Source: Burkholderiales bacterium (GTDB lineage: Bacteria; Pseudomonadota; Gammaproteobacteria; Burkholderiales; Nitrosomonadaceae). From it: DNA of 64,000 nucleotides. Shown here piece by piece: positions 1 to 8,700 of the stretch. Position 1 is the stretch's first letter; each line of letters begins with the position of its first letter. The stretch spans positions 1,302,001-1,366,000 of the forward strand of contig JACKLR010000001.1 of the NCBI GenBank assembly GCA_024235795.1, read 5' to 3'. A program made the position numbers and the translations under genes. The notes under the pieces were generated by a model. It did not search any database. It was not told where the DNA came from and saw only the letters and a list, made by a program, of their open reading frames with translations.

Positions 1-471
1 CATCAAACCCCATACATCGTTTGTCAAGCTGAAATCCAGGCCCGCACCAATATACCAAGCATCCCTATCTGCGCGATCCTGCGCGCCGACAGGCGCAACC
101 CGACTTTCTATAGATACAGCGTTATGGGTATGGTCGCTACGCGCCCAACCGCCACGAAAGAAAACGCGGTGACGCTTATCTGTGCCAGCCGTTGTCGTTG
201 ATGAAACACGAGACACTTCCTCACGCGCAGCCGTTGCCTGCGCCTTAGCCTCAACAGCGGTTTGTTGAGCTTCTACTGCTTTTGAATCTGATTCAGTTCT
301 GACTCTCTGCAATTCACCTTGAACCGATCTGAGCATATTCTCCAGTTCCTGGACTTTTTGTTCCAGAGCCTTGGTTCGATCATGCGCAAAAGCATGAGGC
401 ATGAATATCATGCTTGCCAAAAGGAGAACCACACCACTGCCAACCCCCTTTTTGTCATAGAAAAATTTCAT
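1..471 (-). CDS. Outer-membrane/porin-like protein, N-terminal part (cut by window edge)
   Basis: An open frame of 157 codons runs from an ATG at 471 off the left edge of the window. The start is preceded by a strong ribosome binding site (GGAGG, a few bases upstream). The N-terminus looks like a signal peptide ending around an AFA-H site near residue 29. It is followed by a heptad-like, Glu/Gln/Ala-rich coiled coil (about residues 32-88) and then a segment with FFRGGWARSDH and WYIGAGLDFSLTNDVWG, which resembles the first beta-strands of an outer-membrane barrel. Exported proteins with a periplasmic coiled coil followed by a barrel are common in Nitrosomonas-like bacteria. The substrate cannot be told, and the C-terminus is not in the window. 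It is transcribed divergently from aat. Confidence 0.7.
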   Translation of the reverse strand, partial: MKFFYDKKGVGSGVVLLLASMIFMPHAFAHDRTKALEQKVQELENMLRSVQGELQRVRTESDSKAVEAQQTAVEAKAQATAAREEVSRVSSTTTAGTDKRHRVFFRGGWARSDHTHNAVSIESRVAPVGAQDRADRDAWYIGAGLDFSLTNDVWGLM

Positions 472-737
472 CTAATCCTCCAAATTATGTATTTATGTAA
501 TTATTTATGTTTTCTAAATACGTTCTCGACAAATCATTTGAAGCCACTTACCCACTTACTACTCCCGTACACATCAGGGTACATGGGATACTCGTTTTCA
601 AACTTTCTTATTTTCTCTTCTACCACTTCGACTTTTTTTTCAGATAATATGTAAGCACAGGGATTTCAACTTTGATCTGCATCAAGCTAAGATTAATTTG
701 TTTTTTTATTTCAAATTTTATGGTTCAGGTTCATCTA

Positions 738-1421
738 ATGTTTTCAGATTCTTTGTTTCCGCCTTTGGAAGAAGCATTACTGGAACCTAATGGTTTGCTG
801 GCTGTTGGCGGAGATCTCTCACCAAACCGCCTGATCAATGCGTACAAAAATGGTATTTTTCCATGGTTTAATGAGAATGAACCGATACTATGGTGGAGCC
901 CGAATCCACGTATGGTGTTATTTCCCGGCGAACTAAAAGTTTCCCGCTCTTTAAAGAAATCAATAAAAAAAAATAACTACCTTATTCGAACTGATCTTCA
1001 TTTCACACAAGTTATGCAGGCCTGTGCCGCACCACGCAAAAATCAAGCCGGCACATGGATTCATCCGGAAATGATTGCAGCCTATAGCACACTGCATGAA
1101 ATCGGATTAGCCCATTCTGTGGAAACCTGGATGAATGGAGAACTCGTTGGCGGACTTTACGGCATTGCCTTGGGAAGCGTTTTTTTCGGCGAATCCATGT
1201 TTTCATGTGCGCCTGATGCCTCTAAAATTGCATTTGTACATCTGGTCAAGCAATTAGCGGAATGGAATTTTGTGTTAATTGATTGTCAAACAAGTACAGC
1301 ACATCTTGCATCTTTAGGTGCACGAGAGATTCCCAGAACAGAATTTAGCCGTCTATTGAACAAATGGATCAAACACCCAGAGCAGGGTAAAAAATGGAAT
1401 TTTAGTAACATGAACGTTTAG
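738..1421 (+). CDS. aat: Leucyl/phenylalanyl-tRNA--protein transferase
   Basis: Aat transfers Leu or Phe from aminoacyl-tRNA to N-terminal Lys/Arg of cytosolic proteins, marking them for ClpAP in the bacterial N-end rule pathway. The family signatures EPNGLLAVGGDLSP, GIFPWF and ILWWSPNPRMVL near the N-terminus and GGLYGIALGSVFFGESMFS in the core are visible. The protein is about 228 aa, the usual family length. The ATG at 738 has a weak AGG upstream. ATG 720 and TTG 672 are also in frame but give an N-terminus longer than usual. bpt starts 4 bases after the stop, so the two N-end rule transferases very likely form one operon. Confidence 0.93.
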   Translation: MFSDSLFPPLEEALLEPNGLLAVGGDLSPNRLINAYKNGIFPWFNENEPILWWSPNPRMVLFPGELKVSRSLKKSIKKNNYLIRTDLHFTQVMQACAAPRKNQAGTWIHPEMIAAYSTLHEIGLAHSVETWMNGELVGGLYGIALGSVFFGESMFSCAPDASKIAFVHLVKQLAEWNFVLIDCQTSTAHLASLGAREIPRTEFSRLLNKWIKHPEQGKKWNFSNMNV

Positions 1422-1425
1422 TCGA

Positions 1426-2139
1426 ATGAAAACGCTGAAATATCACACAACGCATCCCTATCCATGCGGTTATTTTTCTGACAGAATGGCGCGTTCGGAA
1501 GTTGTATCGCCAGAATATTCCATTGACACAGAAACGTATGGCCGACTGATGAAGACAGGATATCGCCGCAGTGGTCAGTTTGTCTATCGACCATGTTGCG
1601 ATCAATGCCACGCCTGCTTATCGGTACGTGTGAAAGTTGAAACTTTTATACCTAACCGTTCACAGCACAGAAGCTGGAAAAAGCATCACCATTTGACCGC
1701 CGAACAGCATGAATTGTATTTCGATGAAACACATTTCGCACTTTATCAGCGTTATCAAGCTGCACGCCATGCAAGCGGAGCGATGGATCAAGACAGCCGT
1801 GAGCAATACCAAAATTTTCTGCTTCACAGTCACGTCAGTTCCAAACTGATCACATTTTATGATGCAGCACAACTTTGCATGATCAGTATTATAGACGAGC
1901 TACCTGATGGACTTTCATCCGTTTACACCTTTTATGATCCGGAAATCAAGCAAGCCAGCTTTGGCACCTATAGTATATTATGGCAAATACAACTTTGCAG
2001 AGCACTGAATCTGAACTATCTCTATCTGGGTTACTGGATCAAAGAACACAAGAAAATGAGTTACAAAGCAAAATTTCAACCACTGGAAATTCTGGTGAAC
2101 AACCGTTGGCAGACTTTTGAACAATTCGCCGACAAATGA
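1426..2139 (+). CDS. bpt: Aspartate/glutamate leucyltransferase (arginyltransferase family)
   Basis: Bpt attaches Leu to proteins with N-terminal Asp or Glu, so they enter the same Leu/N-degron route as Aat products. The 237-aa protein shows the N-terminal cysteine-rich patch of the ATE/Bpt family: PYPCGY near residue 12 and the CCDQCHAC cluster near residue 60. It also has the C-terminal block LYLGYWIKEHKKMSYKAKF followed by a PLEIL segment. Start codon choice is supported by homology to the usual MKTLxxxxTxPYPCGY beginning. It follows aat by 4 bases, so co-transcription is expected. The Bpt rather than eukaryote-like Ate activity is inferred from the bacterial context. Confidence 0.93.
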   Translation: MKTLKYHTTHPYPCGYFSDRMARSEVVSPEYSIDTETYGRLMKTGYRRSGQFVYRPCCDQCHACLSVRVKVETFIPNRSQHRSWKKHHHLTAEQHELYFDETHFALYQRYQAARHASGAMDQDSREQYQNFLLHSHVSSKLITFYDAAQLCMISIIDELPDGLSSVYTFYDPEIKQASFGTYSILWQIQLCRALNLNYLYLGYWIKEHKKMSYKAKFQPLEILVNNRWQTFEQFADK

Positions 2140-2218
2140 TGAAGTATCATTATATTTACATGCATCTATCCCTGCAATCTGATCAACTAGGTTATTCTAT
2201 AATCTTCAGATTAAATCC

Positions 2219-3238
2219 ATGTTCTATTCATTCCTGCGTCCATTACTCTTTAAGCTCGATCCAGAAGTAGCACATTGCGTGACATTTGGCGCAATTGAAA
2301 AAGCACTCAAGCTTGGCCTCCTCAAGCACCAGATCATCCCATGCCAACAACGGCAAGTTATGGGGATAACATTTCCCAATCCTATCGGACTTGCGGCAGG
2401 TCTGGATAAAAATGGGGAACATCTGGATGCCTTAGCCACACTGGGCTTTGGATTTATTGAAGTTGGAACGGTAACACCACGCCCCCAACCAGGCAATCCT
2501 GCACCCCGCATATTCCGCGTTCCCAAAGCACACGCAATCATTAACCGCATGGGTTTTAATAACCACGGCGTCGATCGATTAATTGAAAATATTAAAACTT
2601 CAAGCTACCAGGGCATATTAGGTATCAATATTGGAAAAAATTTCGACACCCCCATCGAAAATGCGGTTGAAGACTACCGTATTTGTTTACACAAGGTATA
2701 CCGTTACGCCAGCTATATCACGATCAACATTTCTTCACCCAATACACAAAACTTGCGGCAATTACAATCGGCAACGGCACTGAATGAAATGCTGTCAGAA
2801 TTAAAGTCCGAGCAACACAACCTGTCCCAGAAGCACGGCAAATACACCCCCCTGGTGGTTAAAATAGCGCCCGATCTTGACACCTCACAGGTAGAAACCA
2901 TCGCCAAGTTACTGATTAAACATCAGGTTGACGGCGTTATCGCAACCAATACTACACTTTCTCGTAACGGAATAGAGCATTTAGCTGTCTCGCATGAAAC
3001 CGGGGGCATGAGTGGTGCGCCACTAACACAAGCGGCAACTGAAATCATTAAACAACTGCATCACTTCCTGCAGGATAGTATTCCCATCATCGGTGTCGGC
3101 GGAATTATGTCAGCTAAAGACGCTAAAGACAAAATTGATGCCGGTGCATGTTTGATACAAATCTACACCGGTTTGGTTTACCAAGGCCCTGGTTTAGTAA
3201 GTGATATTGCAAAAGAAGTCTGTGAGACTGCGGTTTAA
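2219..3238 (+). CDS. pyrD: Dihydroorotate dehydrogenase (quinone), class 2
   Basis: PyrD oxidises dihydroorotate to orotate in de novo pyrimidine synthesis and passes electrons to membrane quinone. The 339-aa protein has the amphipathic N-terminal segment typical of class 2 enzymes (FYSFLRPLLFKLDPEVAH). It also has the FMN-barrel motifs GLAAGLDKNGE, NRMGFNNHG, ISSPNT (which carries the class 2 catalytic Ser), TNTTLSR, GVGGIMSAKDA and QIYTGLVYQGPGL. It follows bpt by 79 bases and may share that transcript. The downstream 390 bases before pilJ contain hairpins that could end transcription. Confidence 0.96.
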   Translation: MFYSFLRPLLFKLDPEVAHCVTFGAIEKALKLGLLKHQIIPCQQRQVMGITFPNPIGLAAGLDKNGEHLDALATLGFGFIEVGTVTPRPQPGNPAPRIFRVPKAHAIINRMGFNNHGVDRLIENIKTSSYQGILGINIGKNFDTPIENAVEDYRICLHKVYRYASYITINISSPNTQNLRQLQSATALNEMLSELKSEQHNLSQKHGKYTPLVVKIAPDLDTSQVETIAKLLIKHQVDGVIATNTTLSRNGIEHLAVSHETGGMSGAPLTQAATEIIKQLHHFLQDSIPIIGVGGIMSAKDAKDKIDAGACLIQIYTGLVYQGPGLVSDIAKEVCETAV

Positions 3239-3253
3239 TAGAAAACAGAACAA

Positions 3254-3294
3254 CTTTCGACGTTAAGTCGAGGGGTTTAAACCATCCCCGAAAG
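3254..3294 (+). other. Structured intergenic element after pyrD
   Basis: CTTTCG (3254-3259) pairs with CGAAAG (3289-3294). Inside lie a small alternative stem (TCGAC...GTCGA) and GGGG facing CCCC. There is no following T-run, so it is not a standard Rho-independent terminator. It could be an mRNA 3' structure of pyrD or part of a long pilJ leader. Function is unknown. Confidence 0.35.
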
Positions 3295-3515
3295 AGACAC
3301 TAAAACGATAACAACATGATCAAGCTCACCCCGGGATATATACAGGTTTTTTTGAGTTAATACCTTTTTACAGCAATCAATATTAGTGGCAAATAAACAT
3401 ATGGAAAAGAAGTATTACATTAGATAAACTCAAAATATTACAAATAATAGTCTTTTACCTCAATGTTGGCCGCAGCTCCAAACTTTCTAACGCTGATTGG
3501 AGATTTTGTGGTACC

Positions 3516-3558
3516 GATAACAACAGATCTTTTGCTGGTCGTTATCTCTTTTTGTTTT
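3516..3558 (+). terminator. Terminator-like hairpin in the pyrD-pilJ intergenic region
   Basis: GATAAC (3516-3521) pairs with GTTATC (3541-3546), with an inner CAG/CTG pairing, and the structure is followed by TCTTTTTGTTTTT. It sits about 75 bases before the pilJ start. It may simply end upstream transcription, or it may act as an attenuator in a pilJ leader. The rest of the 390-base gap shows no gene. Confidence 0.5.
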
Positions 3559-3632
3559 TAACAGTTACAATGTTGTATCTGGCTAATTGTTTTTAGTTCC
3601 CAAAACAGTTTCTGAAAAAACTGGAGAAATCA

Positions 3633-5726
3633 ATGACGGGTTTTTTTTCAAGGCTCAAAACAACTTTTAAATCAAAAAACAAGCGCTCTCCCGTTACTGT
3701 TCCCGCTGAAAATAAAATGCATTCAGACTATTCAAAAAAAAGTTTGATTTCTGGCAGCCTTTTTATTGTGGCGCTGTTGTTGTTGGCTGTACTGCTCGCT
3801 TACGACTTGGATCAAACCAGACAAAATATGGCACGAGTTGAAATCACCGCGCGTATGCAAACACATATTCAACGCCTGCCTATAGCGCTACAGCTTGCAT
3901 TCTCAGGCCGTGAAATTGCGTTTACACAGATACAAGACAGTCATAAAAAAATTAATCAATATATTGCAATATTTTCGCAAGGTGGTTTTTTCCATCAAAA
4001 CAATATCCCCCCCGTAGATCTAGAATTCACGCGAGCACATCTGGACGATTTTGTTAAAAAATGGCGGTCAGAAGAAACAAAGATTCAGGTCATTCTCGAT
4101 AATCAACAAACACTGATTAAACTCGGTCAGGCCGTAAGCGCAATTAATTCGACCAATAATGAGCTGCAAAAAAATATCGAGCAGTTAATCCATCGCTTAA
4201 CGGTCATGGGCAATCAACCCAAAGAACTTGGCACGATAACAGCGATGCGCACACTTACCCAGAATGTTACCCGAAGCGTCAATATTATTCTTTCAAGCAA
4301 ACTGCCTGTATCGGAGATAAAAAAACAACTGGCACATGATCGCAAACAATTTTCGATTATTCTGCAAGCAATTGATGGAGGTCATGATATTTTGAATCTT
4401 TCTGCGATTAATGATCCAGAAGCTCTGGAAATACTACCTAAAATCAAGCCGTTATTCATAAAAATTGACAATAATATCAATACTATTCAAACCGAACTGT
4501 CAGCAGTCATGACGGCAAAGGCTGCCGCCAACGAAATCATTAAAAACAGTGAAACAATACTCAGTAGCATCTTATCATTGGACAAAGTGCTTCAGGTGCA
4601 TCATACTGAAACAACTGGTCTTTTGGCAAAAATTCTTATTGGATTACTCATCGGCACTACCCTGACATTGTGCGCATTTATTTATTCACTGCGTAAAAAC
4701 AGACACAGTATTCCACGTATCAGCGTAAACAAAATGGACGATACACAAAAAGCCATGTTATATCTACTTGATGACATGAAAAAAATGGCCGAAGGGGATC
4801 TCACGGTGCGCACTACTGTCACAGAAGACATTACAGGAGCAATAGCCGATGCCATAAACTTTACTATAGAAGAGCTGCACACACTTGTTGAACAGGTAAA
4901 CAAGGCCAGCACCCTGGTGGTTGACGCATCCGATCAGGCACAGCATGTTGCAAGCCGATTATTATCGGCAGCACAACAACAATCGCTCAAGATTGAAGAA
5001 ACGACTGTTGCAGCCCTTGGTATGGCTGAATCCATCAACAATGTATCAGACACGGCAGCTGAATCTACAAAAGTAGCCAAACAATCACTTGTCACTGCGG
5101 AAAAAGGCAGCACAGCAGTTCGTGAATCAATTACCGGCATGGATGAAATTCGCACACATATTCAAGAGACCTCAAAACGCATCAAACGACTGGGTGAAAG
5201 TTCACAGGAGATTGGCGAAATTATTTCGCTTGTTTCAGATATTACTGAACAAACCAATATTCTTGCGTTAAATGCAGCACTTCAGGCAACAGCAGCAGGC
5301 GAAGCCGGACGGGGTTTTAACATGATTGCCCAAGAAGTTCAGAGACTTGCAGAACGTTCTGCAGAGGCCAGCAAACATATTAGTCGATTAATCAAAATGA
5401 TGCAAAATGACACCTACGATACCATCGCTGCTATGGAAAGAAGCACCCTGGAAGTCATCAAAGGTACCCAAAAATCAAATATTGCCGGAAAAGCACTGGA
5501 AGAAATCGAAGTGGTATCCAAACGCCTCGCTGATCATGTCGCAAACATTTACGCCACTACCCACGCTCAGACACAAGCAGCCAACACGGTCATTGAGAAC
5601 ATGGAAGAAATACTGCAAATTACACAACAAACAACTGTTGGAACCCAGGAAACAGCAGCATCAATCGAACAAATTTCCGGATTTGCCTCAGAACTTAAAG
5701 CATCTGTTTCCAATTTTAAAATTTAA
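3633..5726 (+). CDS. pilJ: Type IV pilus methyl-accepting chemotaxis protein PilJ
   Basis: PilJ is the membrane receptor of the Pil-Chp chemosensory system that controls twitching motility and cAMP/pilus responses. The 697-aa protein has two membrane helices, about residues 36-58 and 330-350. They flank a periplasmic helical region that holds an LTQNVTRSVN segment. A HAMP-like part follows (EGDLTVRTTVTED), then a long cytoplasmic coiled coil with the conserved hairpin tip EQTNILALNAALQA and GEAGRGFNMIAQEVQRLAER. The start at 3633 has GGAG upstream. chpA begins 42 bases after the stop. pilG, pilH and pilI, which usually precede pilJ, are absent here, where pyrD lies instead. Confidence 0.92.
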   Translation: MTGFFSRLKTTFKSKNKRSPVTVPAENKMHSDYSKKSLISGSLFIVALLLLAVLLAYDLDQTRQNMARVEITARMQTHIQRLPIALQLAFSGREIAFTQIQDSHKKINQYIAIFSQGGFFHQNNIPPVDLEFTRAHLDDFVKKWRSEETKIQVILDNQQTLIKLGQAVSAINSTNNELQKNIEQLIHRLTVMGNQPKELGTITAMRTLTQNVTRSVNIILSSKLPVSEIKKQLAHDRKQFSIILQAIDGGHDILNLSAINDPEALEILPKIKPLFIKIDNNINTIQTELSAVMTAKAAANEIIKNSETILSSILSLDKVLQVHHTETTGLLAKILIGLLIGTTLTLCAFIYSLRKNRHSIPRISVNKMDDTQKAMLYLLDDMKKMAEGDLTVRTTVTEDITGAIADAINFTIEELHTLVEQVNKASTLVVDASDQAQHVASRLLSAAQQQSLKIEETTVAALGMAESINNVSDTAAESTKVAKQSLVTAEKGSTAVRESITGMDEIRTHIQETSKRIKRLGESSQEIGEIISLVSDITEQTNILALNAALQATAAGEAGRGFNMIAQEVQRLAERSAEASKHISRLIKMMQNDTYDTIAAMERSTLEVIKGTQKSNIAGKALEEIEVVSKRLADHVANIYATTHAQTQAANTVIENMEEILQITQQTTVGTQETAASIEQISGFASELKASVSNFKI

Positions 5727-5768
5727 TTTATTATATTTTCTATTCTAGCGTTTATTCTCAATTGATCT

Positions 5769-8700
5769 ATGAATACTCAAACCAGACTGAACATCGCATC
5801 AATCTCAGGGATCAAGGAAAGCATTCACGAGATTTTTTCTCTAATTGAAGAGAATCTGGATAACTACAGCCAGAATTTAAACGACGAAAAACAACTTGAT
5901 TCCAGCCGCGTCTACATTCAGCAATTGAATGGATTATTCAAGATGCTGGAACTTAACAACATTACAGTCATAACCGGGAAAATAGAACAACTTGTTTCAG
6001 CCTTGATCGACAAAAAAACAGATCCCACGCTGGAAAGTATCGTGGTGCTCAAACAAGCAATCAGCGCCTTACTTTTTTACCTGGATGAACTCTTGGACGG
6101 CGTTCAGGAAAATCCAATGCGTTTGTTTCCCGTCTATCGAAACCTGATGCAATTACTCGGTGAAAAACAAGTATCCAAGTTTGATCTGTTTTATCCCGTT
6201 CTGACTCAAGACCCGCCACTCAAACCCGTCCTTTCCGGCAAAGACGCCCAACAACTTGAAGCGCTTGCAAAACGAATGCGCGCTGGCTATCAGAGCAATC
6301 TGGCCCAATGGCTGAAAAACACATCCAGTACGGATAGTCTTAAAAAAATGCATGATGCGATCGGCGAAGTTGCACAATTTCCAGGTTCAACAGAACATCG
6401 TGCTTTCTGGTGGATATCAGCCGGTTTCCTGGAAAGTCTTTTATCTCAGGATGCAACTATTGAACTATCAAACCGTAAATTATGCGGAAAAATTGAACAG
6501 GTATTACGCCATTTCCAGGAAGGTTCACAGCAAGACACAACGCTTCTTCAGCGCGAATTACTTTACGCCATAGCAAAAACCCCAACAGAAACCGAGCAGA
6601 TTACTGCCATTCGTAAAGCCTATGCGTTGCCAACTTTTGCAGAACTCAATGCATCTGAATTAACAAAACCAACATCCCCACAATCCGACCTTCATGAAAT
6701 GCGCAGCGCTTTGAAACAGGCCACTGAAGACTGGCGGGCTTTTAGTTCGGGCAACCATACTTATCTTGCCGCTTTTATAAACAGTATGGCGCAAGTGCGC
6801 AAACACTCAACACACGTCGAAAACGCACCCCTGCGGCAACTCGCCGAAACGATTGAAGATGTCGCCAAATCCTTGCATGCCCATTCTCAGGAAATCAATG
6901 AGCGTGCATTGATGGAAATCACCACTGCACTGTTACAACTGGAAAATATCATCGAGAATTTCAACCGACCACAAAATAATCTCTCAGAACAGGTTGAGGC
7001 GGCGTCCACGAGATTGAAAGCGACTACTGAAACTGACGAAAAACCAGTTGAACAACAATCCGCGTCCCGGCTCGATGAAATCGAAAATCCGGCGCAGAAC
7101 AAGAAACTTCAAACACAGGCAGTCCAGGAAGTCATTAACAATCTAAGGGAAATAGAAAAAATCCTGGAAGGTTTTTTTGAAACACCGGCCGAACGCACTG
7201 CACTATCCGCATTACCTCTCTTATTCACGCAAACTTCCGGCGCACTCGCCATACTGGACCTTCAACGCGCCAAATATTTACTGAATCTCTGTTATACGCT
7301 GATAGAAAAATTTCCCGCCCCCGATTACGCACTCAATCAGACTGAACAAAATCTGCTTGTCGATGGAATAAGCAGTCTGAGTTTTTTCCTGGAAGCGTTC
7401 AAAAACGATCAAGCAGCGAATACTAAAGTCATCGAATCCGCGATTACTGTTTTTGAAAATGCCTCAAAACAAAAATCCAAACCCGCATCAACTCATGACA
7501 TGTTAGCCATTGATTCAGATTTTGAAGAGACTGACATCATAGAAACCAAGCTTATCGCCGAAGTTGATCCAGAACGCAGGACCAGAATCGATTCTGGTGT
7601 AGACCCAGAATTACTGAGCATCTTTCTGGAAGAAGCGGAAGAAATTCTAGCTGAAGTTGCTGAATGTATACAAAAGTGTCAATCGGACGACTCAGACATG
7701 AAATCGCTGACAACTATCCGGCGAGGATTTCATACACTGAAAGGAAGTGGCCGCATGGTCAAGCTGGAGTTTCTCAGTGATGCCGCCTGGACTATGGAAA
7801 AAACGCTGAATCACTGGCTGAATGATAAAAAACGGGTATCCAGCGAACTGATTCATTTGATGAAATATGCACATCATGTATTTACCGAGTGGTGCGGTAA
7901 CCTTAAAGCATCAGGTGAAACAGAAATTCAATTGGAAGAAATGCTTGATCTCATCGATCACTTAAGCGTTGATGCAATCGAAGAAGAACAAAGCTCAGCA
8001 CTTGAGTCTGTCGTGGCAGAATCGAGACCAGACGCGACCCGCCCTCCGGAAACATCCATCTCTATAGGTGGCATCGCTATACCGGTCGAACTCTACAACA
8101 TCTTTGTAACTGAATCAAAACAACATTTAGCCACACTTGAGAACGAACTGAGAACACTGCTGGCTGCTCATCCGGCGAGAATAACACAACCGCTCACTCT
8201 CGCAACGCATACCCTGGCGAGCACTTCTCGTGCCTTGAAACTGGATTTCATCGCCGACCCAAGCAGCATGCTTGAGGAATGGTTAACCCAGTTAAGAGAA
8301 AAAAACATAAATCTAAAAGAATCTGACACCCATTTAATACAAAATTGTATTCAGCATATCGGCGAAATGTTGCACAAAGTATATCAACAACAATTTCCAG
8401 AAGAAACCGATTTGCAGCTCGTCCAATTCCTATCTGACGAAATAACAAAACACCAGGCAGAGGGCAGGAAATTGACAACAATCGCCACGCCTTCTGAACC
8501 GATCAACTTAACCGAGTACAGACTTAAAAAAGCACCCGCTTTTACACCATTAGAACCATCGCCAGAAAAAACGCAGGAAAAATTTACTAGCGATAATTTG
8601 GATAATATCAGCTACGAATTGCTTCAGGCTTTTTTTGAAGAAGCAAAAGATACCATTCCACAAATCAGCGCAAAATTACGCGCCTGGCGCATACTGCCAC

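Noticed and set aside
3311..3515. Possible cyclic-di-GMP riboswitch before pilJ
   Set aside because: The location made it attractive, but conserved GEMM sequence blocks are not found. Only generic hairpins remain.
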